Assembly: GCA_965229635.1 (NCBI GenBank)
Contig: OZ245894.1
Span: forward strand, 6,014,001 to 6,078,000
Direction: 5' to 3'
DNA: 64,000 bases
Source: BQJU01 sp965229635
GTDB lineage: Bacteria; Bacteroidota; Bacteroidia; Chitinophagales; Saprospiraceae
The translations under genes and the position numbers were made by a program. Of the stretch, positions 9,101 to 17,263 are shown piece by piece. How positions within the stretch are numbered: the stretch's first letter is position 1; every line of letters begins with the position of its first letter. Below the pieces are notes generated by a model. The model had not been told where the DNA came from and did no database searches. It saw only the letters and a program-made list of their open reading frames with translations.

Positions 9101-11616
9101 TACCGGAAACCAACCTCATCGAACTAATCTGTGATGGTGAGTCCTTTGAAGTAGGTTCCTCTTCCTATACGGTTACGGGCACCTATATTGACACCCTGGC
9201 GGCCGCCAATGGTTGTGATAGTCTGGTCTTCCTTGACCTGACCGTAGCGCCTAACCCGGTAACCAATCTGAATATCAGTATTTGCCAGGGAAGCAGCTAC
9301 ATGGTAGGTGATTCTACCTACAACCTTTCTGGTAGTTACACCAATGTGCTGACCTCCGCAGTAGGGTGTGATAGTACCGTAAACCTAAACCTGAATGTGA
9401 CCAGCTTCTATGAAACGCCGGTTGAAGCCAGTATCTGTGATGGAGAAGGATATACCCTCGATAACGTAACCTACACTGAAACGGGCAGCTATACCGCACA
9501 ATTCCTGGCACAGGATGGCTGTGATAGTTTTGTATACCTCGATTTGACCGTATTTGATATACCGACGAGTACCGTTGACTCCACCATCTGTGATGGAGGT
9601 ATGGTCACCATTGGTTCATCGATGTATGGTACTTCGGGTACTTTTGTGGATACCTTAACGGCCTTTACCGGTTGTGACAGTATAGTAACACTGAACCTAA
9701 CGGTCAACGACGTATATACCACTGATTTGGTGGTCTCCATCTGTGATGGAGATGCCATGCCGGTTGGTGACTCTCTTTATACGGTAGCGGGCATTTATCA
9801 AAATTTGCTTACCGCCGCCAATGGCTGTGACAGTACAGTCAATCTCGACCTATCGATCATTCCAATCGAGGTCACAGATCTTGACATTACGATTTGTGAA
9901 GGGGAAGACTACCCGGTTGGGGCCTCCGTTTACAGTAACACAGGGGTATACCAGGATATTATCCTGGCCAGCACCGGTTGTGATAGTATCGTCAATCTTG
10001 ACCTGACCGTAATTCCAACTGCAGAGACCTTCCTGACCGAAGAAATCTGTGAGGGCGAGACCTTCACCGTTGGTACCTCCACCTATGATACTGCCGGCAG
10101 TTATGAGGATCTGCTAACTGCCTCTACAGGTTGTGATAGTATCGTTTACCTCAACCTGACGGTGAATCCGGTCTACGTGACAGAACTGACGGAAATTATT
10201 TGCGATGACGAAACCTACGAGGTCGGCGGACTTAGCTTTAGTTCTTCGGGTATCTTCAATGTTCCGTTGACCAGTGTTTCCGGCTGTGACAGTACTGTAA
10301 TTCTCGATCTGACCACCCACCCTTGTGAATTGGCGGTGACAATGAGCGAAGGTTCGGTATCTTGTTTTGGCTTATCGGATGGTTTTGTCGATTTTGCCCT
10401 GACCGTTGGTACGCCACCCTATAATTACAATTGGTTCTCATTGGATGGCAGTATGACCGGCGACGGGTCCATTGCCGATAATAACCTCAGCACCCTAATC
10501 AATAATCTACCGGCAGGTACGTACCGCATTGTGGTGGTTGATGCCTTTGACATCGAATACCAGGTGACGGTGACCATCCAACAGCCTGACCCAATTGAAA
10601 CGGCATTGAGTCTGTCAAACTACGGTGGATTTAACATCAGTTGTGATGACGAGTCGGATGGAAGCATTGATCTGAGCGTTGCTGGGGGCGTAGGCAACTA
10701 TGAATACGAATGGTCCAATGGCAGTACCACCGCCAGTATCAGCGATCTGACCCCGGGCACTTACAGTGTGTTGGTGACGGATGCCAATGGCTGTGAGGCA
10801 ACCGACGAGGCTGTACTGGATTCACCACAACCGATTACTGCTCAGGCAGAGGTAACCGACCCGGCCTGTTTTGGAGATACTGAAGGCATTATTGATGTCA
10901 CGGATGTAACGGGCGGAGTGGGTCCCTATCGATATGGTTTGAATGGACAGTCACTAAGTTCCTCCAATCTCTTTGCCAACCTGGAAGTCGGCGTTTATAG
11001 TCTACAGGTACAGGATGCGAACGGTTGTGTCTGGGAAGAGGAGTTTACGGTGGCTCAGCCTGAAGAACTGATCGTTGATCTCGGGGATGATGAATTCATC
11101 AAACTGGGTGAATCCGTTGATCTCGATGCCATTACAACGTATCCCGTCATTGGCTACCAGTGGAAAAACAGCGAAACACTGGATTGCTTTGGCGATACGC
11201 TTGACCTGGATTGCTTTAATCCAACAGCCAGCCCGATGTTCACCACTACTTACGTAGTAACAGTAGTAGATGAAAATGGCTGCTCCGATTCGGATGAGAT
11301 CACGGTATTCGTGGATCGCAGAAGACAGGTATTTATTCCAAATATCTTCTCTCCAAACGGAGACGGACAGAACGACCGCTTCTATGTACAAACCGGCCCG
11401 GACGTGAAGCAAATCAATAGCTTCATGATCTTCAATCGCTGGGGAGAATCCGTTTATGAACAACATGGATTCCCACCCAATGATCCATTCCACGGCTGGG
11501 ATGGTATGCACCGCGGCAAATTGATGAATACCGGTGTATACGTGTACTATATTGAAGTTGAATTCCTCGACGGTGAAGTTGTTCCTTACAAAGGAGACAT
11601 CACCTTGATGAAATAA
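6163..11616 (+). CDS. Giant repeat surface protein with SprB-like repeats and T9SS type B sorting domain
   Basis: A 1817-residue secreted protein. Order: signal peptide (about 1-19, ending SWGQQ); an N-terminal Cys-rich beta domain (about 20-165); an Ig/PKD-like domain (about 170-255); 22 tandem modules of about 51 residues (about 259-1388); three SprB-like repeats (about 1390-1640, each with a CFG or CDDE start and a DANGC end); a PKD-like domain; and a gliding-motility-associated C-terminal domain (about 1719-1817, PNIFSPNGDGQND and FNRWGESVYE). The last is the type B signal of the type IX secretion system. By analogy to SprB it is probably a surface adhesin or filament, but its ligand is unknown. 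It is a monocistronic unit ending in a strong terminator. Confidence 0.9.
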   Translation: MKRTLLPFLLLFFATLSWGQQPPGGCPDDEVVLTSLCSEACVLCQGFDGYVGTNSATELGQAPDGFCAPQLHNTQWLGFVAGTPSISMNITPFNCNQGDGLQIGIYNTLDCTDFDLVSNCEPTVPENQTFTFNATGLIPGGIYFLVIDGSFGDICEFSIDVTSGLAEAPPVEGTPQIVGQGPFCPGGSFPFTAVGVSGASIYEWTMNGTIIGYEQNITIPIPTSGSSFELCVDVSNPCEDGPQVCQTFPITPLPPIIENPVICEGRTYTIAGMTFSQPGTHTFTDFTEEGCLQEYIINLTVVAPVYATVDAEICQGEVFTVMDNFNNVEIFTQPGTFEVLLQATNSGCDSVLTVNLIVNEVYNVILNENICEGESITITDGINTYVHDMTGAYTHTLQSSDGCDSTVNLALFVYPEPMPVMLEETICEGEFFWIGDFNAYDTPGIHTATIESVGGCDSVVTVNLSISAPLTEIDTTICPGQEVVIGNTSYDETGFYTTDLPSYLGCDSIINLNLTVQTPIETTENLTICEGDSALLGTTYYSVTGTYSETFTAASGCDSTAILNLTVNDNSTTDLVEGICAGSSFSVGDSTYTETGIYQNILPSANGCDSIVNLDLSVLTEITTDISEEICDGASFSVGDSTFTVGGQYSVVMTAAAGCDSTVNLDLTVLEIPQTMLDIAVCFGESYMVGSSTYNMTGVYVDTLTANTGCDSIVTLDLEVIEAYRDTLDIAICTGLTYTVGGTSVYSEPGNYVDTLTASIGCDSIVYLFLEVEDVLRDTTIAVICEGESFPLGTGSFSETGFYEEAFVTSQGCDSVAYLDLTVNPTLYTTLDESICDGESFTVGGSTYNTTGTYEDIFSSIQTGCDSVVTLNLTVLDVPEVTLNESICDGETFMVGSSIYDLTGSYVDTLTATNGCDSIVSLNLTVLDVPTTPLVESICDGETFMVGTSSYSTAGNFVDTLVAANGCDSIVFLNLTILDVPETNLIELICDGESFEVGSSSYTVTGTYIDTLAAANGCDSLVFLDLTVAPNPVTNLNISICQGSSYMVGDSTYNLSGSYTNVLTSAVGCDSTVNLNLNVTSFYETPVEASICDGEGYTLDNVTYTETGSYTAQFLAQDGCDSFVYLDLTVFDIPTSTVDSTICDGGMVTIGSSMYGTSGTFVDTLTAFTGCDSIVTLNLTVNDVYTTDLVVSICDGDAMPVGDSLYTVAGIYQNLLTAANGCDSTVNLDLSIIPIEVTDLDITICEGEDYPVGASVYSNTGVYQDIILASTGCDSIVNLDLTVIPTAETFLTEEICEGETFTVGTSTYDTAGSYEDLLTASTGCDSIVYLNLTVNPVYVTELTEIICDDETYEVGGLSFSSSGIFNVPLTSVSGCDSTVILDLTTHPCELAVTMSEGSVSCFGLSDGFVDFALTVGTPPYNYNWFSLDGSMTGDGSIADNNLSTLINNLPAGTYRIVVVDAFDIEYQVTVTIQQPDPIETALSLSNYGGFNISCDDESDGSIDLSVAGGVGNYEYEWSNGSTTASISDLTPGTYSVLVTDANGCEATDEAVLDSPQPITAQAEVTDPACFGDTEGIIDVTDVTGGVGPYRYGLNGQSLSSSNLFANLEVGVYSLQVQDANGCVWEEEFTVAQPEELIVDLGDDEFIKLGESVDLDAITTYPVIGYQWKNSETLDCFGDTLDLDCFNPTASPMFTTTYVVTVVDENGCSDSDEITVFVDRRRQVFIPNIFSPNGDGQNDRFYVQTGPDVKQINSFMIFNRWGESVYEQHGFPPNDPFHGWDGMHRGKLMNTGVYVYYIEVEFLDGEVVPYKGDITLMK
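6943..10326 (+). repeat. 22 tandem ~153-bp coding repeats
   Basis: Each module begins near IC-x-G-x-x-(F/Y)-x-V-G and ends near GCDS-x-V-x-L-x-L-x-V. Twenty-one of the 22 keep GCDS; the first has GCLQ. Two cysteines per module, about 29 residues apart in most copies, suggest one disulfide each. Neighbouring copies around 8780-9110 are the most alike (SICDGETFMVG repeated), a sign of recent local duplication, while the first four are longer and more diverged. Confidence 0.9.
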
Positions 11617-11641
11617 TTAAGGTGGCTTAAAGCCAAAAAAG

Positions 11642-11674
11642 AAGGCGGAACCTGTTGATCAGGTTCCGCCTTTT
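11642..11674. terminator. Bidirectional terminator between the surface-protein gene and lipA
   Basis: A perfect 13-bp stem (11642-11654 with 11660-11672, arm AAGGCGGAACCTG) has a 5-nt loop. T-tracts flank it on both strands, so it can serve both convergent genes. Confidence 0.85.
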
Positions 11675-11706
11675 GTATTTTATATCTTGCTGTAAAAACA
11701 GGCTTG

Positions 11707-12579
11707 TTACAAATGTCTTTCTGCGTGGTAGGAAGATCTGACCAGTGGACCACTTTCAACGAAGTCGAAGCCTTTTTCTAAACCTACTTCCTTGTATTTA
11801 GCGAAGGTATCAGGGTGAACGTACTCCGCTACTTCCAGGTGCATCTTGGTCGGCTGTAAATACTGCCCAATGGTCAATACATCACAACCATGCGCTACCA
11901 GGTCATCCATAATCCGGAAGACCTCTTCTTCTGTCTCTCCCAAACCAACCATGATGCCAGACTTGGTACGCTTGCCATAATCCTTGGTGCGTTGGATTTG
12001 CTCCAGACTGCGTTTGTACTTGGCCTGAGGGCGCACCTTGCGGTAAAGACTTTCCACTGTTTCCATATTATGCGAAACGACTTCCTGACCGGCACTAATC
12101 ATCCGCTCCAGTGCATCCCAGGTGGCCCGTACATCAGGAATCAATGTTTCGATCGTTGTTTCCGGAGAATATTCCTTGGTGAGCTTTACGGTTTGATACC
12201 AAATCTCAGCTCCCCGGTCTTTGCGCTCATCGCGATTTACGGAGGTAAGCACCGCGTGTTTGACCTGCATCAACTTGATAGCTTCTGCCACTCGACGCGG
12301 TTCATCTTCATCGTATTCCGGTGGCCGGCCAGTCTTTACGGCGCAAAAAGAGCAGGACCGGGTACAGGTATTGCCGAGAATCATAAAGGTGGCTGTTCCA
12401 GCTCCCCAGCATTCGCCCATATTAGGACAATTACCGCTCTGGCAAATGGTATGCAGGTTGTATTCATCCACCAATTTGCGAACCTTCTTATATTCCTGAC
12501 CAATGGGTAGCTTAACCCTTAGCCAATCCGGTTTTCTGGCTCGTGGTGTCTTTTTCTCTACTATTGGTAATTCCAGCAT
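11707..12579 (-). CDS. lipA: Lipoyl synthase
   Basis: A 290-residue radical SAM enzyme that inserts two sulfurs into protein-bound octanoyl groups to make the lipoyl cofactor of 2-oxoacid dehydrogenases. The auxiliary [4Fe-4S] cluster cysteines are C46, C51 and C57 (CQSGNCPNMGEC). The radical SAM triad is C72, C76 and C79 (CTRSCSFC). The C-terminal RSSYHA carries the serine ligand of the auxiliary cluster. The ATG at 12579 gives the N-terminus normal for Bacteroidota LipA (LELPIVEKK); a GTG at 12624 would add 15 residues. No lipB is adjacent. Confidence 0.96.
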   Translation of the reverse strand: MLELPIVEKKTPRARKPDWLRVKLPIGQEYKKVRKLVDEYNLHTICQSGNCPNMGECWGAGTATFMILGNTCTRSCSFCAVKTGRPPEYDEDEPRRVAEAIKLMQVKHAVLTSVNRDERKDRGAEIWYQTVKLTKEYSPETTIETLIPDVRATWDALERMISAGQEVVSHNMETVESLYRKVRPQAKYKRSLEQIQRTKDYGKRTKSGIMVGLGETEEEVFRIMDDLVAHGCDVLTIGQYLQPTKMHLEVAEYVHPDTFAKYKEVGLEKGFDFVESGPLVRSSYHAERHL

Positions 12580-12731
12580 TAATTCTACACTTTGGTACTG
12601 ATTAAAAGTAATATGGGGTTGCACAAGGCACCCCTTTCATTCAGGAAATGGTTCAGACCATTTCAATAAGCAGAACAAACTATTGACGCAATAGTTGATC
12701 TGGCTTGACTCCGACTTGTTACTGGTAAAAT

Positions 12732-13541
12732 TTACCAGCGCTTGCCGAGCTGCAAATTTATGTAAAAGTTGACGAAGAGTGGGGAATTTTCTACATTCTC
12801 CAGTGTCTCTACCATGATGGGTACTTTCTTGAAGTAAAAATCTACCATCACTCCGGCTTCCATTGCCTTGACAAATTCGTCAAAGGCTCCCCAGTCAAAG
12901 TGCAGGGCAAATTTGGCGTGACCACCGGGAATGACCGATAACTCACTCAGGCCCTTTCCAAAGCCCGAACCGCCGTAGATGCGAGTGATGTTGAGAAATT
13001 CCTGCGCATTGGCTTCAGAATATTTTTCGCTGCGAATAGACGTATTGCCGGTAGGCGATTCTGACCTCAACAAATCCAGATAGTATGGCTTGAGAATACC
13101 AATGGAGGGACCAGCCTCATAACTGATTCCCACTGCCAACCCACGACGCTTGGCTTTTTCAGAAAAATAACGCTTTTCACCGATCCCTCCTCTCAGGGCA
13201 AAAAAATTGTTTTGCTTGCCGTAGATAAAGGCACGGGATACCTCATTAGAAGTTCCTGCCTGAAAATAATCAAAGCTTTGACGAAACTCCCGTACGTGCT
13301 TGATCTCACCGATCTCAATATTGTAAAAGCGGGTAAGGTAGTACGTTTTTAGCTGGGCAATGTTGACCCCCAGGGCAAAACCATTGGTCTGCAAAAGCTT
13401 TAGGTCAACCGTAAATTCGCGGTCATAGACGTAGCCTTTATCATCTTCATAGTAGTTTTGGCCACCGGGTAGCTGGGTTTGGGCCAATAATGGTGCTCCG
13501 CAAAGCAGGCAGAGGAAAAGAGAAAGGAAAATATTCTTCAT
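12732..13541 (-). CDS. Secreted or outer-membrane protein of unknown function
   Basis: A 269-residue protein with a clear signal peptide (about 1-20, ending PLLAQ). The mature part is rich in alternating aromatic strands and ends in FVNFYINLQLGKRW, an aromatic-terminated final strand typical of outer-membrane beta-barrels. I do not recognise the family by name. It precedes lipA on the same strand (gap about 150 bp), but nothing ties it to lipoylation. Its upstream region carries a 127-bp element bounded by 16-bp inverted repeats. Confidence 0.6.
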   Translation of the reverse strand: MKNIFLSLFLCLLCGAPLLAQTQLPGGQNYYEDDKGYVYDREFTVDLKLLQTNGFALGVNIAQLKTYYLTRFYNIEIGEIKHVREFRQSFDYFQAGTSNEVSRAFIYGKQNNFFALRGGIGEKRYFSEKAKRRGLAVGISYEAGPSIGILKPYYLDLLRSESPTGNTSIRSEKYSEANAQEFLNITRIYGGSGFGKGLSELSVIPGGHAKFALHFDWGAFDEFVKAMEAGVMVDFYFKKVPIMVETLENVENSPLFVNFYINLQLGKRW

Positions 13542-13955
13542 AAGTTATGCGTCAAGTTATTAAGGTTCTTTGACAAATTTCGTGCCTCAGAGTCAATCGA
13601 AAAGGTATATCAACGCTTCTTGAACTTATGATCGACCTTTTAGCTTGACCACCACTTGTCCCGATTTCACATCGGGGAAATTTGTCAAAGAAGGGTTGTT
13701 AATACTACATTTCAAACGCGACTTTGTTCATAAACACAACAAAGCCAGTAATATATTGAGGTGTGGTACTCCTTTTGCGAAAATAAGATCTATGTGATTT
13801 GACGTCTGTGGCCAGGGCAAACAACCGATTTCCCGGAATTTCCTCTAAATTTAGGAAAAATACAGAACAAATGACAGTCTAATATACGTTAGAAAGTAAA
13901 AAAGTGGTTTGTTTTGACCAAAATTGTCGTTTTCAAACCATTGGCAAATCCCTGA
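13542..13955. other. 414-bp non-coding stretch with inverted-repeat element
   Basis: It lies between the outer-membrane-like gene and the XRE regulator. It contains a 16-bp perfect inverted repeat pair (13566-13581 and 13677-13692), an internal hairpin (13660-13676), and a further hairpin (CTTTGTT 13722-13728 with AACAAAG 13738-13744). No open reading frame is convincing. Confidence 0.5.
13566..13692. repeat. 127-bp element with 16-bp perfect terminal inverted repeats
   Basis: TTCTTTGACAAATTTC (13566-13581) is the exact reverse complement of 13677-13692. Just inside the right arm CCCGAT (13660-13665) pairs with ATCGGG (13671-13676) over a 5-nt loop. No clear target duplication flanks it. It may be a small non-autonomous mobile element, a structured leader of the minus-strand gene, or a regulatory site pair. 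Confidence 0.5.
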
Positions 13956-14456
13956 TTATACTTTGCACTTGAAGATTTCGATTAGAGAGCGATGGTTGCG
14001 CATCAGGGTTTGGGATGCTTCGTGAAGTTGTTCGAAGTTGGTGAGTAGAAACTGTAGTTCCCTGGGTAGATCATCAACCTTTTTGGCCTGAAACTGGAAA
14101 CAGGCATTGATGCCTTGCAAGACTCCCTCCAACTCAATGGCCTTGTGTATAAACTGTTCAAGCAACTCTTTTTCACCTTTGCTAAATTGTTGAAAATTAG
14201 CATTAGCATCATTAAGTACTTTCTGATCACCCAGGTTCTTTTGGGTCAGATCAACGATGGATACCTGGAAGAGGTGTGAAAACTTTAGCAGGTTGCAAAT
14301 TTTGGGCTCGGCGGTACCGTTCTCGTAAGAAGCAATATTGCCGCGGTTCAATCCTATTTTGCTGGCCAGTTCTTCCTGACTCATTCCTAAGCCTTTGCGC
14401 AAATAGCGAATATTTTTTTGCAAACAGCTAGCCACATTGGTACTGATGGTGTCCAT
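13956..14456 (-). CDS. XRE-family transcriptional regulator
   Basis: A 166-residue cytosolic protein. The N-terminal helix-turn-helix of the Cro/C1 type is at about residues 14-70, seen as LRKGLGMSQEELASKIGLNR and IASYENGTAEPK. The remaining 95 residues are helical with heptad-like leucines and probably mediate dimerisation. No ligand domain is recognised. It is divergent from the sigma-factor gene at 14704, with 247 bp between them, so a regulatory link is possible but unproven. Confidence 0.85.
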   Translation of the reverse strand: MDTISTNVASCLQKNIRYLRKGLGMSQEELASKIGLNRGNIASYENGTAEPKICNLLKFSHLFQVSIVDLTQKNLGDQKVLNDANANFQQFSKGEKELLEQFIHKAIELEGVLQGINACFQFQAKKVDDLPRELQFLLTNFEQLHEASQTLMRNHRSLIEIFKCKV

Positions 14457-14638
14457 ATCTTATCCTGCTTAAGGTTGAATTGGTCTAAAATTTTTCTGAA
14501 GTATCAATAAAAATACAATCTAACAACGCACAAAGTTTAAAAGTGTTAACAAATTTAACAAAAAAGATCACACAAATGTCAAAATAAACGTCCGGGCGGC
14601 TACAGTACGCCTAAAACCATTCTAAATAGGCAATTTTA

Positions 14639-14670
14639 TTTGCAAAATTGAAGTTTAAACCTTAAATTTG
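14639..14670 (+). promoter_or_regulatory. Promoter of the ECF sigma-factor gene
   Basis: TTTG (14639-14642), a 20-bp spacer and TAAATTTG (14663-14670) match the Bacteroidota consensus on both boxes. The ATG is 33 bp downstream. Confidence 0.65.
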
Positions 14671-14703
14671 TAAAAAATAATTACAAAACATAAATCACCG
14701 GCC

Positions 14704-15228
14704 ATGATATACGAAATTCAAAATCAGATCCAGGATCAACTGGATCGCATCAGCAATTCTCTACGAGCCTTTTCTCTGAAACTGACTGGCAACAACGACG
14801 ACGCAGAAGATTTGTATCAGGATACGGCCGTGAGAATTATTACCAACGCAGAAAAGTACAACCCCGGTACTAATTTCAAAGCCTGGGCTGTTACCATCAT
14901 GCGTAACATCTTTATCAATAATTACCGCAAGAAAATGCGGCGCAGCATGATCATTGATCAAACGCCGAACAATTATTACCTGAATAGTGGTGATAAAACA
15001 GTGATCAATGATGGCGAAATGACCGTAGCGTTTAAAGAGTTGATGGAAATGGTGGACAAATTGCCGGATGACTTCCGCACCCCATTCCTGATGGCTTACG
15101 AGGGCTACAAATACGACGAAATTGCCGAAAAATTGGAATCTCCCCTGGGGACCATCAAGAGTCGGATTTTCTTCGCACGCAAAAAGTTGCAAAAAATGTA
15201 CAAAATTGCGATGAAAGAAAGAGCATAG
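14704..15228 (+). CDS. ECF-type RNA polymerase sigma factor
   Basis: A 174-residue sigma-70-family factor. Region 2 is at about residues 15-80 (DAEDLYQDTAVRI, FKAWAVTIMRNIFINNYRK) and region 4 at about 115-170 (LPDDFRTPFLMAYEGYKYDEIA, SPLGTIKSRIFFARKKL). It directs RNA polymerase to a specific promoter set. No anti-sigma factor or FecR-like gene is adjacent, unlike SusC/D-linked ECF factors, so its signal is not apparent. It is monocistronic, between a consensus promoter and a terminator at 15285-15320. Confidence 0.92.
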   Translation: MIYEIQNQIQDQLDRISNSLRAFSLKLTGNNDDAEDLYQDTAVRIITNAEKYNPGTNFKAWAVTIMRNIFINNYRKKMRRSMIIDQTPNNYYLNSGDKTVINDGEMTVAFKELMEMVDKLPDDFRTPFLMAYEGYKYDEIAEKLESPLGTIKSRIFFARKKLQKMYKIAMKERA

Positions 15229-15284
15229 ATATAATAAGCTACAATCTTGTAGCGTTGTATTATTGAAATTATTTAGCGGCGTAG

Positions 15285-15320
15285 AAAAAGGCCGGGCAGC
15301 AATTGTCCGGCCTTTTTATT
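15285..15320 (+). terminator. Rho-independent terminator after the sigma-factor gene
   Basis: An 11-bp perfect stem (AAAAAGGCCGG 15285-15295 with 15307-15317), extended by three more pairs including one G-U, runs into a T-tract. It rules out a start for the next gene at the upstream TTG (15263). Confidence 0.85.
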
Positions 15321-15379
15321 TTGATTTTATATCCAGCAGGAAATTTTTATCTTGCAACACACAAAACCTAACATCCCGA

Positions 15380-17251
15380 ATGAGCAAACTCAGCATCAAA
15401 AGTGGCAAAGGAGAAATTGTCCTGCGCAAGAGCAAATCACTGGTTGGCCTAAAAACCGAAGCATCAGTAAACACCAAAGATCAGGAATACGTTGAGGAAG
15501 AACTCCTGCACAACCTGGGCGGGTTTAATGTAGTCAGCCTGAAAACGGATGGTGCAACTGTTGACGACAAATTGGATGAAGTTCGCAAGAAAAACGAAGT
15601 GGAGGTAGGCACCCATGTCTACTTTGCCGAAGGTAGCAACCGCCCGGTTATCCCCACCGGAGAGATTTACATCGTTTTTCATGATGCTGTAAGCGAGGAT
15701 GAACAAAAGATTGTACTCGAAGAATATAAGCTGGCGCTGGTTGAACGCAGAAGCAAAGAACGCTTGGTCGCGAAAGTCACGCCGCAATCACCCAACCCGC
15801 TGAAAGTAGCCAACGCCTTACAGCAAATTTCCCTGGTAAAAGTTGCAGAACCCGACCTGGATGTCCCATTGGAAGAATACGCCTTTATGGCTCCTCAGGA
15901 TGACCTGGTACCCAACCAGTGGCACCTCGAAAACAGTGGCTTTGTTAATGATGCCAATTACCGCCTAAAAAAAGGAGCGGATGCCAAAGTGGTTGATGCC
16001 TGGCGACGATTGGGCAGCATGGGTAGCTCACAGGTAACGATTGCCGTTATTGACAATGGTTTTGACACTTCCCACCCGGACTTGCAGAGTAAAATTGTTA
16101 AACCCTATGACCTTTGGAATCACTCCTCCAACCTCACTCAGGGCGATGCGCGCTTTACGCACGGTACACCTTGTGCCAGCGTAGCCCTTGCCGCCTCTAA
16201 TGGATCGGGCATTGTGGGGGCAGCACCCAGTGCTAAATTTATGCCGGTAAGTGGAACTTCTTTCAGTTTGCGGTCCACCGAAGAGATGTTTGACTATTGT
16301 ATCGACAATGGGGCCGACATCATTACCTGTAGCTGGGGAACCACTGATCACAACTACGATTTGAGTGCCCTCAAGGAGGAAGCGATTGCCAAAGCCGCTC
16401 GTAAAGGACGAAACGGCAAAGGTTGTGTCATCCTCTTTGCTGTTGGCAATGATGATTTGGACTACATCAACTTTTATGCTGCCCATCCGGATGTGATTGC
16501 GGTAGCGGCCTCCACCAGCAAAGACGAATACGCCAGCTACTCCAACCGTGGTCGGCAGGTGTCGGTCTGTGCGCCTTCCAACGGCGATTGGCCCATCATT
16601 GCTGCACGTGCCTGGTGGGATCAGGGGCTAAGCTTTGAAACTGGCCAATATAAATTCTGGCGAGATGGCCGCTCCCGTGGAGATCGCTATAAGCACTTTG
16701 GAGGTACGTCGAGCTCCACGCCATTGGTGGCCGGCATTTGTGCACTCATGCTCTCTGCCAATCCCGACCTCACGGCCAAAGATGTCAAGCAAATCCTCCA
16801 ATCCACCGCCGATAAAATTGGCTCTCCTTCAGAGTATCAGAATGGCCATTCACTAAAATACGGCTACGGTCGGGTGAATGCCGACCGAGCAGTGGCTGAA
16901 GCTTATCGACGCAAGGAAGTCATCCAACCGTTGCCACAGGAAGAGGTTGCGGCGCCCGTTAGCAAAGGCCAGGGATTGTTTCTTTTTGATGTAAAGAGGC
17001 AAAATCCACAGGGCTATGGCGTACAGATCGGTGCATTTTATGAATATGGTAATGTGCTGATTCAGGTAGAGAAGCTACAGCGTCAGTTTGGCCAGCCGGT
17101 TGTGGTCAGTATTAATGAACTCAATGGCAAAACAGTCTATAAGGTTGTGGTTGGCAACTTCAGTAGCAAAGGAGATGCCGTGGCCCTATCCTCACGTATG
17201 AAAGCCGGAGGCGTTGATGGTTTTTTAAGGAACCTGGCTGATTTGGCGTAA
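15380..17251 (+). CDS. Subtilisin-like S8 serine protease with C-terminal SPOR domain
   Basis: A 623-residue protein. An N-terminal region of about 200 residues of unknown fold precedes the subtilase domain. The catalytic triad is visible: D225 in AVIDNGFD, H261 in THGTPCAS and S444 in GTSSSTP. A linker rich in Pro and Glu leads to a SPOR-like domain at about 540-623 (GYGVQIGAFYEYGN, YKVVVGNFSSKGDA). SPOR domains bind peptidoglycan lacking stem peptides. No signal peptide or membrane segment is seen from the ATG at 15380, so its location is unclear. It converges with the rhomboid gene (12 bp apart). Confidence 0.88.
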   Translation: MSKLSIKSGKGEIVLRKSKSLVGLKTEASVNTKDQEYVEEELLHNLGGFNVVSLKTDGATVDDKLDEVRKKNEVEVGTHVYFAEGSNRPVIPTGEIYIVFHDAVSEDEQKIVLEEYKLALVERRSKERLVAKVTPQSPNPLKVANALQQISLVKVAEPDLDVPLEEYAFMAPQDDLVPNQWHLENSGFVNDANYRLKKGADAKVVDAWRRLGSMGSSQVTIAVIDNGFDTSHPDLQSKIVKPYDLWNHSSNLTQGDARFTHGTPCASVALAASNGSGIVGAAPSAKFMPVSGTSFSLRSTEEMFDYCIDNGADIITCSWGTTDHNYDLSALKEEAIAKAARKGRNGKGCVILFAVGNDDLDYINFYAAHPDVIAVAASTSKDEYASYSNRGRQVSVCAPSNGDWPIIAARAWWDQGLSFETGQYKFWRDGRSRGDRYKHFGGTSSSTPLVAGICALMLSANPDLTAKDVKQILQSTADKIGSPSEYQNGHSLKYGYGRVNADRAVAEAYRRKEVIQPLPQEEVAAPVSKGQGLFLFDVKRQNPQGYGVQIGAFYEYGNVLIQVEKLQRQFGQPVVVSINELNGKTVYKVVVGNFSSKGDAVALSSRMKAGGVDGFLRNLADLA

Positions 17252-17263
17252 GCCAATGCCAAT

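Noticed and set aside
6943..10326. Regular ~153-bp repeats as a CRISPR array
   Set aside because: They are in frame, degenerate at DNA level, without unique spacers, and encode a conserved Cys-paired protein module.
15263..15379. Longer N-terminus of the subtilase starting at TTG 15263
   Set aside because: It would place a 14-bp terminator stem with T-tract (15285-15320) inside the coding sequence, and the added residues resemble nothing. The ATG at 15380 fits.
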